The notes below the pieces were generated by a model that saw nothing but the letters and a program-made list of their open reading frames with translations, was not told the origin of the DNA and did no database searches. Shown here piece by piece: positions 25,017-33,648 of a stretch of DNA of 64,000 nucleotides (positions are counted from its first letter, which is position 1; each line of letters starts with the position of its first letter). The translations under genes and the position numbers were made by a program. The stretch is from Arthrobacter sp. efr-133-TYG-118 (GTDB lineage Bacteria; Actinomycetota; Actinomycetes; Actinomycetales; Micrococcaceae), in the NCBI RefSeq assembly GCF_030209755.1, contig NZ_JARVRH010000009.1, positions 1-64,000 of the forward strand, in the 5' to 3' direction.

Positions 25017-25878
25017 GAACACCCACGCGGTCACTGCCCGCGTAGACGTTCAGGCTGGTCCCCCGGCTGAATCCCACCAGGGTCAGGCCCGTCTCCTGCG
25101 CGAGTTCCACGGCGAGGCTGGAGGGTGCGCTGACGGCGGCCAAAACCGGGATTCCTGCGAGCGCTGCCTTCTGGACCAGCTCAAAGGATGCCCTTCCGGA
25201 GACCTGCAGGACAGTGCCGCGCAGGGGCAACAATCCTTCGCGCAGCGCCCAGCCCACCACCTTGTCCACGGCGTTGTGCCTGCCCACGTCTTCCCGCAGG
25301 CACAGAAGCTCGGCAACACTGCCGGTGCCGTCGTCGTGGATTCTGAAGAGGCCGGCGGCATGCACTCCCCCGGTCTTGTCGAAGACCGCCTGTGCTTCCC
25401 GGAGACGGTCAGGCAGGGACGCCAGAACCTCGACCGGAATGCTCAGGGGGTCGCCAGCGGGGCTGAAGTGTGAGGATTTGCGCACTGCTTCGATCGAGTC
25501 GGTGCCGCAGATCCCGCACGAGCTGGAGGTGTAGACGTTGCGGCCGGTCTCCGGTAGGACGACGTCGGGACGCAACTGCGCTTCCACGACGTTGAAGGTC
25601 TGCACGCCGTTTTCGTCCTCGCCGGCGCAGAAACGCAAAGAGATGAGCTGGGCCGGGTCCCAGATGACGCCTTCGGAGACTAGGAAGCCCGCCACGAGGT
25701 CGAAATCGTCGCCGGGGGTCCGCATGGTTACCGAGAAGGTCATGTGCCCCAGGCGCACCTCGAGCGGCTCCTCGACGGCCAGGAAGTCCTCGCGGTAACG
25801 GACCGGGTGCTCCAGCGCCTGGGCGGAGCCATCCAGGACAAACTTGTGCACCTTGCGGCGCTGGGTCACCCGTCCCAT
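24952..25878 (-). CDS. fdhD: Formate dehydrogenase accessory sulfurtransferase FdhD
   Basis: A 308-residue protein that passes sulfur from a cysteine desulfurase to the molybdenum cofactor of formate dehydrogenase. It has the SSSCGICG active-cysteine loop, GGVHAAG, ALCLREDVGRHNAVDK-like and FSRGTSLNVY motifs of the family. The start is taken at 25878 (MGRVTQRRKVHKF), 1 bp after the fdhF-like stop. The C-terminal 20 or so residues are encoded by a tandem-repeat region and are not conserved family sequence. It is cotranscribed with its presumed client. Confidence 0.94.
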   Translation of the reverse strand: MGRVTQRRKVHKFVLDGSAQALEHPVRYREDFLAVEEPLEVRLGHMTFSVTMRTPGDDFDLVAGFLVSEGVIWDPAQLISLRFCAGEDENGVQTFNVVEAQLRPDVVLPETGRNVYTSSSCGICGTDSIEAVRKSSHFSPAGDPLSIPVEVLASLPDRLREAQAVFDKTGGVHAAGLFRIHDDGTGSVAELLCLREDVGRHNAVDKVVGWALREGLLPLRGTVLQVSGRASFELVQKAALAGIPVLAAVSAPSSLAVELAQETGLTLVGFSRGTSLNVYAGSDRVGVPARAHTGEGPGRGPTPARAPA

Positions 25879-25879
25879 C

Positions 25880-28216
25880 TCAAATACCCGCCGTCCCGGC
25901 AGCTTCTCTGTGTTCGGCGGCTTCCCCATGCTTGACGAACCGCACCGTCATGGCCTTGTAGCCGGGCGTGTTGGATTCACGGGCAACGAGCTCCCTGTGG
26001 ACCAGGGCGTTGGCCTCCGGGAAGTACGCAGCCGCGCAACCCTTGGCCGTGGGATAGGCAACCAGCCGGAACTTGTCCGCCCGGCGTTCCGTTCCGCCGA
26101 AAGTGGAGATGACGTCCACCATGTCCCTGTCCTCGAAGCCGAGTTCGCTGAGATCGTCCTCGTGGACCAGGATGACGCGACGGCCTTCGGAAATGCCGCG
26201 GTAGCGGTCGTCCAGCCCGTAGAACGTGGTGTTGTACTGGTCGTGGCTGCGGACTGTCTGCAGGATCAAGTGGCCGGCCGGGGCTTCAAGGTACTCCAGC
26301 GGGCTCACGGTGAATCGTGCCTTGCCGATGTCAGTGGCGAACGTGCGGGTGTCGCGTGGTGGATTGGGCAGCACGAATCCGTTCTTGGTCCGGACACGGG
26401 CGTTGAAGTCCTCGAATCCGGGGATCACCCTGGAGATGTGGTCCCGGATGACGTCGTAGTCCTCGGCCATCTCCCGCCAGTTCACCGCATGGTCATCGCC
26501 GAGGACTGCCTGTGCCATGCGTGCGACGATGACGGGTTCGCTGAGCAAGTGCTCCGAGACGGGAGTCAGGCGGCCTTGGGTGGAGTGGATGACGGACATG
26601 GAGTCTTCCACGGAGAGGATCTGCCGACCGCCCGGGTGTTTGTCGTCCGTGTCCGTTCGGCCCAGGGTAGGCAGGATCAGGGAGGTCTTGCCGTGCACCA
26701 CATGGGCGCGGTTGGGCTTGGTGGAGATGTGCACCGTCAGCCCGGCCCTCTTGAGCCCTTCCTCCAGCGCGACGGTGTCCGAGCCTGCCGCGGCGAAGTT
26801 GCCGCCCATGGAAACGAACACGTCCACCTCGCCCTTCTCCAAGGCGTGTTGGGTTTCCACGGAGTCGTATCCGTGTGCCCGGGGAGTGGTGAATCCAAAC
26901 TCTTTGTCCAAGGCTGCCAGGAAGCCCTCGGAAGGCTTCTCCCAGATGCCCATGGTGCGGTCGCCCTGCACGTTGGAGTGGCCGCGGACGGGGCAGGCGC
27001 CGGCGCCACGCTTGCCGAAGTTTCCCTGCAAGAGCAGCAGGTTGATAATTTCCCGCAGGGTATCCACGGAGTGGGGCTGCTGGGTCAGGCCCAGCGCCCA
27101 GCAAATGATGGTGCCCTTCGACGCGGCCAGCATACCGGCCACCTTGGTGATTTCGATGCGGCTCAAGCCCGTGGCCCGTTCAGTCTCAACCCAATCCAGC
27201 GCAGCCCGGGCCTCGGCGTAGGCCTCGAAGCCGTCAGTCTGCGCGTCGATGAAGGCGCGATCCACCACTGTTCCCGGCTGCCGCTTCTCCTCCTCCAGCA
27301 GGAGGTGGCCCAATGCCTGGAACAGGGCAAGGTCGCCACCCACCTTGATCTGCAGGAATTCATCCGCGATGTCCGTGCCACCGCCCACCACGCCATTGAG
27401 CGACTGGGGATCCTTGAAGTTCAGGAGTCCGGCTTCCGGCAACGGATTGACGGCGACAACCTTGCCGCCGTTGTTTTTGCAATCACGCAAGGCGGAGAGC
27501 ATGCGCGGATGGTTCGTGCCCGGGTTCTGGCCCACAACGAGCACTAGTTGCGCTTCGTGGATGTCTTCCAGTGAGACAGTGCCCTTGCCGATGCCGATGG
27601 TCGGGTTGAGGGCGCTCCCGGAAGACTCGTGGCACATGTTCGAGCAGTCGGGCAGGTTGTTGGTGCCCAAGCTGCGGGCGAACAACTGGTACATGAACGC
27701 GGTCTCGTTGGCCGTGCGCCCGGAGGTGTAAAAAACGCAGCGGTCCGGCGTGGTGGCATTCACGTGCTCGCCGATCAGGGCGAAAGCATCCGTCCAGCTG
27801 ATCGGCGAATAGTGTGTGTCGCCGGGGCGGATGACAACCGGCTCGGCAATGCGGCCTTGGCTGCCGAGCCAGTATTCCGTCTTGTCCTCAAGCTCGGCCA
27901 GGGAGTGCCGGGCCCAGAACCCTGCATCGACCACGCGTGTGGTGCTCTCCTCGGCGATTGCCTTGGCCCCGTTTTCACAGAACTCGGCTGGACTGCGCTT
28001 GCCGGTGATGGACTCCGGCCAGGCGCAGCCGGGACAGTCAAAGCCGTCCCGTTGGTTGACGCGGAGCATTGACTTGACCGTCCGGCTGACGCCCGCTTGG
28101 GCCCAACCGCGTTCCAATGCAACGGTGACTGCCTTGACGCCCGCGGCGGAGCGCTTGGGTGGGTGGATCTGGAGGTCATCTTCGTTGATGTCCTGCTCGG
28201 GAGCATGCCTGTTCAT
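25880..28216 (-). CDS. FdhF/YdeP-family molybdopterin oxidoreductase
   Basis: A 778-residue molybdenum/bis-MGD enzyme of the DMSO reductase superfamily. Near the N-terminus there is only a CPGC motif (61-64) with WPE, as in the YdeP branch, rather than a full CxxCxxxC ferredoxin motif. MGD-binding blocks include GQNPGTNHPRML, GQGACPVRGHSNVQGDR-like and HGKTSLILPTLGRTD. The C-terminal domain has SHDQYNTTFYGLDDRYRG. There is no Tat signal. With fdhD just downstream and moeA/mobA upstream it forms a cofactor-enzyme cluster. Formate oxidation is likely but not proven; YdeP relatives have been linked to acid resistance. Confidence 0.92.
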   Translation of the reverse strand: MNRHAPEQDINEDDLQIHPPKRSAAGVKAVTVALERGWAQAGVSRTVKSMLRVNQRDGFDCPGCAWPESITGKRSPAEFCENGAKAIAEESTTRVVDAGFWARHSLAELEDKTEYWLGSQGRIAEPVVIRPGDTHYSPISWTDAFALIGEHVNATTPDRCVFYTSGRTANETAFMYQLFARSLGTNNLPDCSNMCHESSGSALNPTIGIGKGTVSLEDIHEAQLVLVVGQNPGTNHPRMLSALRDCKNNGGKVVAVNPLPEAGLLNFKDPQSLNGVVGGGTDIADEFLQIKVGGDLALFQALGHLLLEEEKRQPGTVVDRAFIDAQTDGFEAYAEARAALDWVETERATGLSRIEITKVAGMLAASKGTIICWALGLTQQPHSVDTLREIINLLLLQGNFGKRGAGACPVRGHSNVQGDRTMGIWEKPSEGFLAALDKEFGFTTPRAHGYDSVETQHALEKGEVDVFVSMGGNFAAAGSDTVALEEGLKRAGLTVHISTKPNRAHVVHGKTSLILPTLGRTDTDDKHPGGRQILSVEDSMSVIHSTQGRLTPVSEHLLSEPVIVARMAQAVLGDDHAVNWREMAEDYDVIRDHISRVIPGFEDFNARVRTKNGFVLPNPPRDTRTFATDIGKARFTVSPLEYLEAPAGHLILQTVRSHDQYNTTFYGLDDRYRGISEGRRVILVHEDDLSELGFEDRDMVDVISTFGGTERRADKFRLVAYPTAKGCAAAYFPEANALVHRELVARESNTPGYKAMTVRFVKHGEAAEHREAAGTAGI

Positions 28217-28278
28217 GTCCCCATCATTGCAAGGCCTGACTCTCTAATCCACCCGCGTCCATTCGGCACCGGAAACTC

Positions 28279-29604
28279 TCAGCCCGTCAGGGCGCTCCAG
28301 TCGACCGGCCCGGACGACACCTTGCGCGCTGGCTTGGCAGGAGTCTTCTTGGCTTTGTCCTCCGTGGCCTTTGGCCGGGGAAGGGGCGGCCCCCACGGCA
28401 ACGGAAAAGCGGGCACCGCCTCTCCCAGTTGCACGCCGTGCGGTGGCACCACCATGATTCCGTCGGCGCTGGCGAGGCCGCGCATCATCCCGGGCCCCGC
28501 ATGCTGCGCCGGCGAGGCCAAGCCGTACACGAACCTGAAGGGAAGCAAGCGCGTGCGCCCCGGGTCGGCGTCGAGCATGGCACCGCAAGGAACCTCGCCG
28601 ACCTCCGGCAGCGCCCTGTGCCCCAGTCCCGCGAGGAGCGGTGCACCGATCGTGAAGAGGACCATCATGGCCGCGAGCGGATTGCCCGGGAGACCCAGCA
28701 CAAAGCGACCGTCCGGCAGTTCAGCCAAAACGCCAGGATGTCCCGGACGCATCGCAATTCCATCTATCAGCAGGCGGCCGCCGAGCTCCGCAATGGCCCG
28801 CCGGAAGTGGTCCGTCCCGGAACGGCCGGTTCCCCCGGTGGTGATGACAACGTCGGCGGGTGGCGCTTCCGGCGACAGTTCGCCTTCCTCAAGGGCCGAG
28901 AGCCACTCGTCATAGGAGTCGCCCACCTTGATTTGCTCGCCGCGGATCCCGCCAAGGAGTTCGACGACGGCGCCAAGCTGGGGACCGAAGGTATCCCTCA
29001 CCCGGCCGGGGACCGGGACACCCGCGGTCACTACTTCGGAGCCGGTGAGGAGCATTTTCACGAGGGGCTTGCCCAGGACGTCCAGATCATCCCGCCCGGC
29101 CAGGGCCGCCAGGGCGAGATGGGCAGGGTTCAAGACGACGCCTGCTTTGATCAGCAGCTCGCCCGCCGCGGCTTCTTCTCCGGCATTTCGGATATGTTGG
29201 CCGTTGCGCGGTTCGCCCGGTTTCGCGTTCCCGCCGAGCCCGAGCAGCGGTAAGCCATCTTCGTCCGTGGTCAGGACCCCGCTCTCGCTCCGCAGCACGG
29301 CCTTGGCCCCCGGCGGGATCAGGCCACCGGTGGCGATCGGGCTCGCTTGGTGCGGGGCCAGCCGATGGCCGGGTTCCGCGAGGATCCATGGGCCGCTGCC
29401 GTTGACCGCCCAGCCATCCATCGCCGAGGACGCGTAGTGTGGCAGGTCCTGCAGGGCGTGCACATCCGCGGCCAAGGTCCTGCCGATGGCGTCCTTCAGC
29501 GCAACGGGTGCGGCGGGAATGGGCGTGGCACTATCGAAGGCACGTTGCCGCGCCTCGGCCCACAAGTGGTCGGCGTGCGGGACGTGCCCGGGGGCTTCCG
29601 TCAT
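28279..29604 (-). CDS. moeA: Molybdopterin molybdenumtransferase MoeA
   Basis: A 441-residue MoeA-type protein that inserts molybdate into adenylylated molybdopterin. It contains SAMDGWAV, the GNAKPGEPRNGQHIRNAGEE block, TTGGTGRSGTDHF (molybdopterin binding) and LPGNPLAAMM. The C-terminus has an extra Lys/Pro/Ala-rich tail of about 30 residues. It overlaps the DUF6457 gene by 4 nt and precedes the fdhF-like gene by 62 bp. It fits a dedicated cofactor supply for the enzyme downstream. Confidence 0.93.
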   Translation of the reverse strand: MTEAPGHVPHADHLWAEARQRAFDSATPIPAAPVALKDAIGRTLAADVHALQDLPHYASSAMDGWAVNGSGPWILAEPGHRLAPHQASPIATGGLIPPGAKAVLRSESGVLTTDEDGLPLLGLGGNAKPGEPRNGQHIRNAGEEAAAGELLIKAGVVLNPAHLALAALAGRDDLDVLGKPLVKMLLTGSEVVTAGVPVPGRVRDTFGPQLGAVVELLGGIRGEQIKVGDSYDEWLSALEEGELSPEAPPADVVITTGGTGRSGTDHFRRAIAELGGRLLIDGIAMRPGHPGVLAELPDGRFVLGLPGNPLAAMMVLFTIGAPLLAGLGHRALPEVGEVPCGAMLDADPGRTRLLPFRFVYGLASPAQHAGPGMMRGLASADGIMVVPPHGVQLGEAVPAFPLPWGPPLPRPKATEDKAKKTPAKPARKVSSGPVDWSALTG

Positions 29605-29888
29605 CCGGCGTCGGTTCCGGGGTTCGTGTAGTCCTTCGCGAGCGTGCGTGCCAGGCCCATGGCGGCATCCATCGACGCGGCTTCAGTCGCTTGTCCCGAG
29701 CCCGCAGCAAGTCCGGCCGCGAAGCCCGCAATGAAGGTAGTCAAGGGAGCCGCGGGCCGGACCACCGAATGGGCTGCAACGCCTGCCAGGGACAGGATCT
29801 CGTTAATGTCGATCTCGACGTCTTCCAGCTCATATGCTTGCAGCAGGCTCCTGCACCATTCCTCGAGCGTTTCTTCCTGGCTCTTCAC
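29601..29888 (-). CDS. DUF6457 small protein in the molybdenum-cofactor operon
   Basis: A 95-residue cytosolic protein starting at GTG 29888 (VKSQEETLEEWCRSLLQAYEL). It is helical, with the core DVEIDINEILSLAGVAAHSVVRPAAPLTTFIAGFAAG, typical of DUF6457 proteins that sit beside mobA in actinobacteria. It overlaps moeA by 4 nt and follows mobA by 31 bp. The repeated association suggests a helper in MGD synthesis or enzyme maturation. No catalytic residues are evident. Confidence 0.8.
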   Translation of the reverse strand: MKSQEETLEEWCRSLLQAYELEDVEIDINEILSLAGVAAHSVVRPAAPLTTFIAGFAAGLAAGSGQATEAASMDAAMGLARTLAKDYTNPGTDAG

Positions 29889-29919
29889 GATCGGCCTCCA
29901 CTGTCCGGTACAGCTGTTA

Positions 29920-30552
29920 TCACGGCAGGTCGCCGTCCACTCCAAGCGCCGCGGCGTCGTCCCAGGTATCCACGTCATCGGTGGACCCTGCGGGGACAGG
30001 CACGGCCAGCAGATCAAGCCTAGCAAGCAGGCGGAACACCGCGGCGTTGGCAAGGCCACCTTGTTCTTCCACAGCCTGCACTTCCCGTTGTAGCGCGGAT
30101 ACGCTGTAGACCCCGAGCAGCGGCTGCTTCCGACCGTCGGCGGATACGGACATGGCCCCTTCCGCTTCCTGGTGGCCTGCAAGTTCCCGGAGCAGTACCG
30201 GAACCGCGGCGGCGGCCAGCGGCATATCGCAGGCCATGACGAGTACCCAGGGCGCGGGCTTCGTGGACGGGCTCTGGCCACCCTGCGCTTCGCCGTCTTG
30301 CGCTTCTAGCGCGGCGAGTCCGGCGGCGATCGCGGCTGCCGGTCCGGCGAAGGGCGGGTCCTCCCGTGCGGTCAATGTGCCGTCCGGCAAGGTGCCGGGA
30401 TCCGGCCCGACAACGACGACCCTCCCGGCACCGCGCACGGCCGTCACGGCGCGCTGAAGCAGCGTGACGCCGTCGTACCTCAACTGGGCTTTGGGCACGC
30501 CGCCAAGGCGGGAGGACTTGCCACCCGCCAATATCACCGCATCAAAGTCCAC
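29920..30552 (-). CDS. mobA: Molybdenum cofactor guanylyltransferase-like protein (MobA)
   Basis: A 210-residue NTP-transferase that would add GMP to molybdopterin to form MGD. The N-terminal ILAGGKSSRLGGVPKAQL motif is the nucleotide-binding signature, and ACDMPL supplies the metal-binding aspartate. An Ala/Gln/Glu-rich insertion is present mid-domain. It is the first gene of mobA-DUF6457-moeA-fdhF-like-fdhD on the minus strand. A MocA-like cytidylyltransferase role cannot be excluded, but the MGD-type client favours MobA. Confidence 0.88.
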   Translation of the reverse strand: MDFDAVILAGGKSSRLGGVPKAQLRYDGVTLLQRAVTAVRGAGRVVVVGPDPGTLPDGTLTAREDPPFAGPAAAIAAGLAALEAQDGEAQGGQSPSTKPAPWVLVMACDMPLAAAAVPVLLRELAGHQEAEGAMSVSADGRKQPLLGVYSVSALQREVQAVEEQGGLANAAVFRLLARLDLLAVPVPAGSTDDVDTWDDAAALGVDGDLP

Positions 30553-30589
30553 CCGCCCAGATTACCCGGGAAGCAGGCTCGACTCCGGT

Positions 30590-31090
30590 TCAGGCCGCCG
30601 ATTCAGGCAGGAGGAAGGGATCCCATGCGGGCGCAGGTTTCTCAAGCTCCTTGATCTGCCAGATAGTCCCGGTGGGCGCCGCCGGAGTAAACCTCAGTTT
30701 CCAGCCCATCTCGGCTGGAGTGTGGTCGCTCTTGGCGTTGTTGCAGCGAAGGCACGCTGCCACCAGGTTTTCCCAGGAATCCGCGCCGCCCCTGGATTTG
30801 GGGTGGACGTGGTCAATGGTGTGTGCTGCTTTCCCGCAATAGGCGCAACGGTGGCCGTCGCGGCGCAAGACGCCGCGGCGTGTAACCGCCGTGATGGTGT
30901 TGTACCTCGGCCGGATGTAGCGATTGAGCAGAATCACGGAAGGACGTCCGAGAATCTCCTGTGGCCCGACGACAGGCTCGTCGCCTTCGGCCACTACGCT
31001 CGCTTTTCCGGTGAGCACAAGGACCAGCGCCCGGCGGAAGGTTACTACCGCCAGCGGTTCATATCCAGCATTCAGAACGAGTGTGCGCAT
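30590..31090 (-). CDS. HNH endonuclease
   Basis: A 166-residue protein with the opening RTLVLNAGYEPL common to actinobacterial HNH proteins. The HNH domain has two zinc knuckles CAYC and CLRC around IDHVHPKSRGGADSWENLVAAC, with the catalytic HxH-like DHVHP and the Asn. It is a widespread single-copy chromosomal gene of uncertain role, perhaps DNA repair or restriction. It lies just downstream of no partner; mobA follows after 37 bp on the same strand. Confidence 0.92.
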   Translation of the reverse strand: MRTLVLNAGYEPLAVVTFRRALVLVLTGKASVVAEGDEPVVGPQEILGRPSVILLNRYIRPRYNTITAVTRRGVLRRDGHRCAYCGKAAHTIDHVHPKSRGGADSWENLVAACLRCNNAKSDHTPAEMGWKLRFTPAAPTGTIWQIKELEKPAPAWDPFLLPESAA

Positions 31091-31350
31091 GCACGTACCT
31101 CTTCACGGCCGCACCCGTCAGGGGCGCGAGGGCCGGCTGCCCTCTGCATGTACGGGCTGTGGATCGACAACCTAAGAGTAAACACCCGGAGGCCGGATCA
31201 ACGAATCCTTGAGGGAGTTCCAGCACAGTGTCGGTCAAAGTTCACGTGCCGGACACGTAGCCGGAACCTTCCAAGCACCTGGAGGCTACTCCTCGAACCG
31301 TTGGGTGGAGACATTCAGGAAGGGTGATTTAGCGCATGCTGGTTAAAACA
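31091..31350. other. Intergenic region upstream of the HNH gene
   Basis: This region holds the minus-strand leader and promoter area of the HNH gene. I see no convincing ORF, RNA or repeat in it. The NlpC/P60 terminator begins at its right edge. Confidence 0.6.
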
Positions 31351-31384
31351 GAACATCCCCGCGGGCGGACCAGCGGGGATGTTC
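31351..31384 (-). terminator. Intrinsic terminator of the NlpC/P60 gene
   Basis: A perfect 12-bp stem GAACATCCCCGC/GCGGGGATGTTC with a 10-nt loop, followed on the minus strand by TGTTTTA. It lies 26 bp beyond the stop of the NlpC/P60 gene. Confidence 0.85.
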
Positions 31385-31410
31385 CAGTGGAGCTATGTAG
31401 CCGGGGCTAT

Positions 31411-32175
31411 TTAGCCACCAACGCGGATGAAGACCGGGCCGGAGCCGACGTTGACGCTGTACAGGGCGGTGGTGCCACCGTTCCAGCCGCCGTGGACCGC
31501 CATGCCGTTGCCGACGTAAACGGCGATGTGGGCCATGCCCATCCCACCGTTCTGGTAGTAGACCAGGTCTCCCGGCTGCGCTTCAGCTGCGCTGACCGTA
31601 CGGCCAAGGGAGAGGTAGTCTGCCGGCCAGCCGTGGAAGTTGATGCCAACAGCAGCCAGGGAGTTCGAAGCCAGGGCGGTGCAGTCCTGGGCAACGCCAA
31701 GCTGCGCGTAAGCTGCGGCAGCAATTGCTGCGCCCTTGCCGCTGGCAACCTTCGTTGCAGGTGAAACAGCAGCGGTGACAGAAAGCGTCGAGGAGCCGGT
31801 AGCGGCACCCGTCGCAGCCTGCGAAGCCGGAGTAGCGTCCTGCGTGGCAACCGGAGCTGCGACAACCGGAGCAGCTTCGGTGGAGACCGCCGGGCGCTCG
31901 TACTTGATGGCGACGGAGGAGTCGGCCGAAATGCTTGCTTGGGCGATGGACTGGACTTCCAGGGCGGAGGTCGAAGTGGACTCGCGGGGGACGTTGGTTT
32001 CTGCAGCGTTGGCTGCGATACCGCTAGTGAGAACCAGACCGGAAGCAGCTGCGATAACTGCTGCCTGACGGCCTACGCCACCGGCGTTGCTGCCGACAGT
32101 CTTAGCGATAACAGCGAGCGAGTTGGTCTTGGTGACCGCGGCACGGTGGCGCGCAACAGTAGAGCGTGAAGACAC
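31411..32175 (-). CDS. Secreted NlpC/P60 cell-wall peptidase
   Basis: A 254-residue exported peptidase. After a basic N-terminus, a hydrophobic signal segment lies at about 36-56. A Thr/Ala/Val-rich linker runs to about 145. The C-terminal NlpC/P60 domain has catalytic Cys165 in QDCTAL, PGDLVYY, and His216 in MAHIAVYVG. The usual YDCSGL around the cysteine is replaced by QDCTAL, as in some Micrococcaceae members. It should cleave peptidoglycan stem peptides. The GTG start at 32175 follows a GAGAGG site and a c-di-AMP riboswitch. A strong terminator ends the gene. Confidence 0.92.
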   Translation of the reverse strand: MSSRSTVARHRAAVTKTNSLAVIAKTVGSNAGGVGRQAAVIAAASGLVLTSGIAANAAETNVPRESTSTSALEVQSIAQASISADSSVAIKYERPAVSTEAAPVVAAPVATQDATPASQAATGAATGSSTLSVTAAVSPATKVASGKGAAIAAAAYAQLGVAQDCTALASNSLAAVGINFHGWPADYLSLGRTVSAAEAQPGDLVYYQNGGMGMAHIAVYVGNGMAVHGGWNGGTTALYSVNVGSGPVFIRVGG

Positions 32176-32186
32176 GTTAAGAGGCC

Positions 32187-32365
32187 TCTCCCTATGCCCG
32201 CGAGGTAAGCTGTCGGATTCGGATGGGAGTCATCCGGCCACACTTCTCCCTCTCGGAAGTTGTGTGACTTAACCCCAAGGCCATCGGTGAAGATGACCAA
32301 AAGTGGGTCCCCCGCCTCTGCCAGACGATGTTTTGCGAACGGAACCTCGAGCAGTGGCAGAGCTA
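32187..32365 (-). promoter_or_regulatory. c-di-AMP (ydaO/yuaA) riboswitch 1
   Basis: Read on the minus strand, this leader has the conserved blocks of the ydaO/yuaA class in order: GGCGGGGGACCCA (about 32312-32325), CTTGGGGTTAAG (32268-32279), then CCGAATCCGACAGCTTACC and CTCGCGGGC (32196-32222), just before the NlpC/P60 start. In actinobacteria this riboswitch shuts down cell-wall hydrolase genes when c-di-AMP is high. The rest of the 32176-32492 gap holds its promoter area and no gene. Confidence 0.92.
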
Positions 32366-32492
32366 GGCAATCCACTCGAGTGCATCAACTCTCTAAAAGT
32401 TGATGCGTCTTAGACGGTACATGAGTTTTGGCTGAATGTCACATTCAGGTCACGGAGCGTGACAAGCATGCGAGAGGCCTCCATCGGATTGG

Positions 32493-33311
32493 CTACAGCC
32501 AGCCCAGGGGGTCAACGACGTCGCCGTTGACCATGACTTCAAAATGGAGGTGGCAGCCCGTAGAGGCACCGGTGGTGCCGCTCAATGCGATGACATCGCC
32601 ACGGCTGACCGTTTGGCCCACCTGGACGTTGAACGAAGACAAATGGTTGTACGTGGTTTCCAGGCCGTTGCCATGGTCCACCACAATGCGGTTTCCGCCG
32701 CCATACGGATGCCAGCCGGCGAAAGTGACCTTTCCGGCCGCGGCAGCATGGACCGGGGTGCCGCACTGGGCCACGAAGTCCTGGCCTCGGTGGAACTCCC
32801 CCAAACCGCCCGTGATGGGATTCACGCGGTAGCCGAAAGGCGAGGCCGTGGTCAGGGTGTCCAGCGGCGCCCCCAGGGTGCCCTTGGAGGACGACGTCTT
32901 GATGGTGCCGACGGACTGCGCACTCAAGAGCTGCTTGAGCTTGGTGTCCGGATCCGGCGTGGTGGAAACCGCAGCACGGCTGAAGTCGATCGTGGCGCTT
33001 GCGGCTGCCGGAATCTCAGGCTGGGTGCCTACTGCCGAGGCGGCCTGGTTTGATTCGGCCGTGGCCGTCATGGCGCCGGTGCCCGGCATGGCGACCGTCA
33101 GGATGAGGCCCGTCGTAGCAAGGGCCACTCCGGCCTTCTGTCCCGCCCCGCTCGCCGCGGCGAACTCGGCCATCTGCCGAAAGGGACCCTTGCGGCGGCG
33201 AAGTTCGCGATGGGGATCGCGGGGCCGCTCGTGCTCGACGGCGCTCGTGCTCCGCAGCTCAGCAGTAGGACCGGACGCGCGCCTGCGGCCCCTGGTGTTC
33301 TGCGTGGTCAA
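32493..33311 (-). CDS. Exported M23 family peptidoglycan endopeptidase
   Basis: A protein of 272 residues with a basic N-terminus, one hydrophobic export segment (VALATTGLILTVAMPGTGA) and a C-terminal LytM/M23 zinc peptidase domain. Metal ligands are seen in FHRGQDF (HxxxD) and CHLHFE (HxH), and GYRVNPITG precedes them. The start is taken at TTG 33311 because GAGAGGAAAACC lies immediately before it; the longer frame to 33329 would begin inside the riboswitch. It should hydrolyse peptidoglycan cross-bridges and is controlled by the second c-di-AMP riboswitch. Confidence 0.9.
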   Translation of the reverse strand: MTTQNTRGRRRASGPTAELRSTSAVEHERPRDPHRELRRRKGPFRQMAEFAAASGAGQKAGVALATTGLILTVAMPGTGAMTATAESNQAASAVGTQPEIPAAASATIDFSRAAVSTTPDPDTKLKQLLSAQSVGTIKTSSSKGTLGAPLDTLTTASPFGYRVNPITGGLGEFHRGQDFVAQCGTPVHAAAAGKVTFAGWHPYGGGNRIVVDHGNGLETTYNHLSSFNVQVGQTVSRGDVIALSGTTGASTGCHLHFEVMVNGDVVDPLGWL

Positions 33312-33318
33312 GGTTTTC

Positions 33319-33505
33319 CTCTCTGGCAAGCCTGCGAAGTTAGCTGTCGGATTCGGGCCAGAGAGATCGTGGACCCGGTCCGCGCGAAGGGCGCGAAGCG
33401 CAGAGCTACCCGAAGGGGCCCCGCGCTGTTTGCACTTCCGCTGCGGACTTCACCCCAAGGCCGTCTTTCGACAGCCGATGGTGGTTCCTCCGCTTCTGCC
33501 AGTGA
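33319..33505 (-). promoter_or_regulatory. c-di-AMP (ydaO/yuaA) riboswitch 2
   Basis: On the minus strand the blocks GCGGAGGAACCA (about 33482-33493), CTTGGGGTGAAG (33449-33459) and CCCGAATCCGACAGCTAAC followed by TTCGCAGGC (33330-33357) match the ydaO/yuaA consensus. The closing arm GCCAGAGAGG ends at the M23 ribosome site, so ligand binding could directly affect translation as well as transcription. A flanking CTGCCAG...CTGGCAG pair (33497-33537) may extend the fold. No gene is seen between here and 33648. Confidence 0.93.
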
Positions 33506-33648
33506 ATGGACTAATCCACCTGATCCGCTGGCAGAACTCGGCTTCGGATCAGGTAACGCTTTGGTATCGGCGCCAGTAACAAACTATAGGGGATTAAGCC
33601 CCCGCAGTAATAATTCCGTTATCTTTGCTGGTCGCCTCGCGAGGCCGG

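Noticed and set aside
25844..27547. A 567-codon plus-strand ORF opposite the fdhF-like gene
   Set aside because: No domain, shadow-like composition; the minus-strand product matches a large known enzyme.
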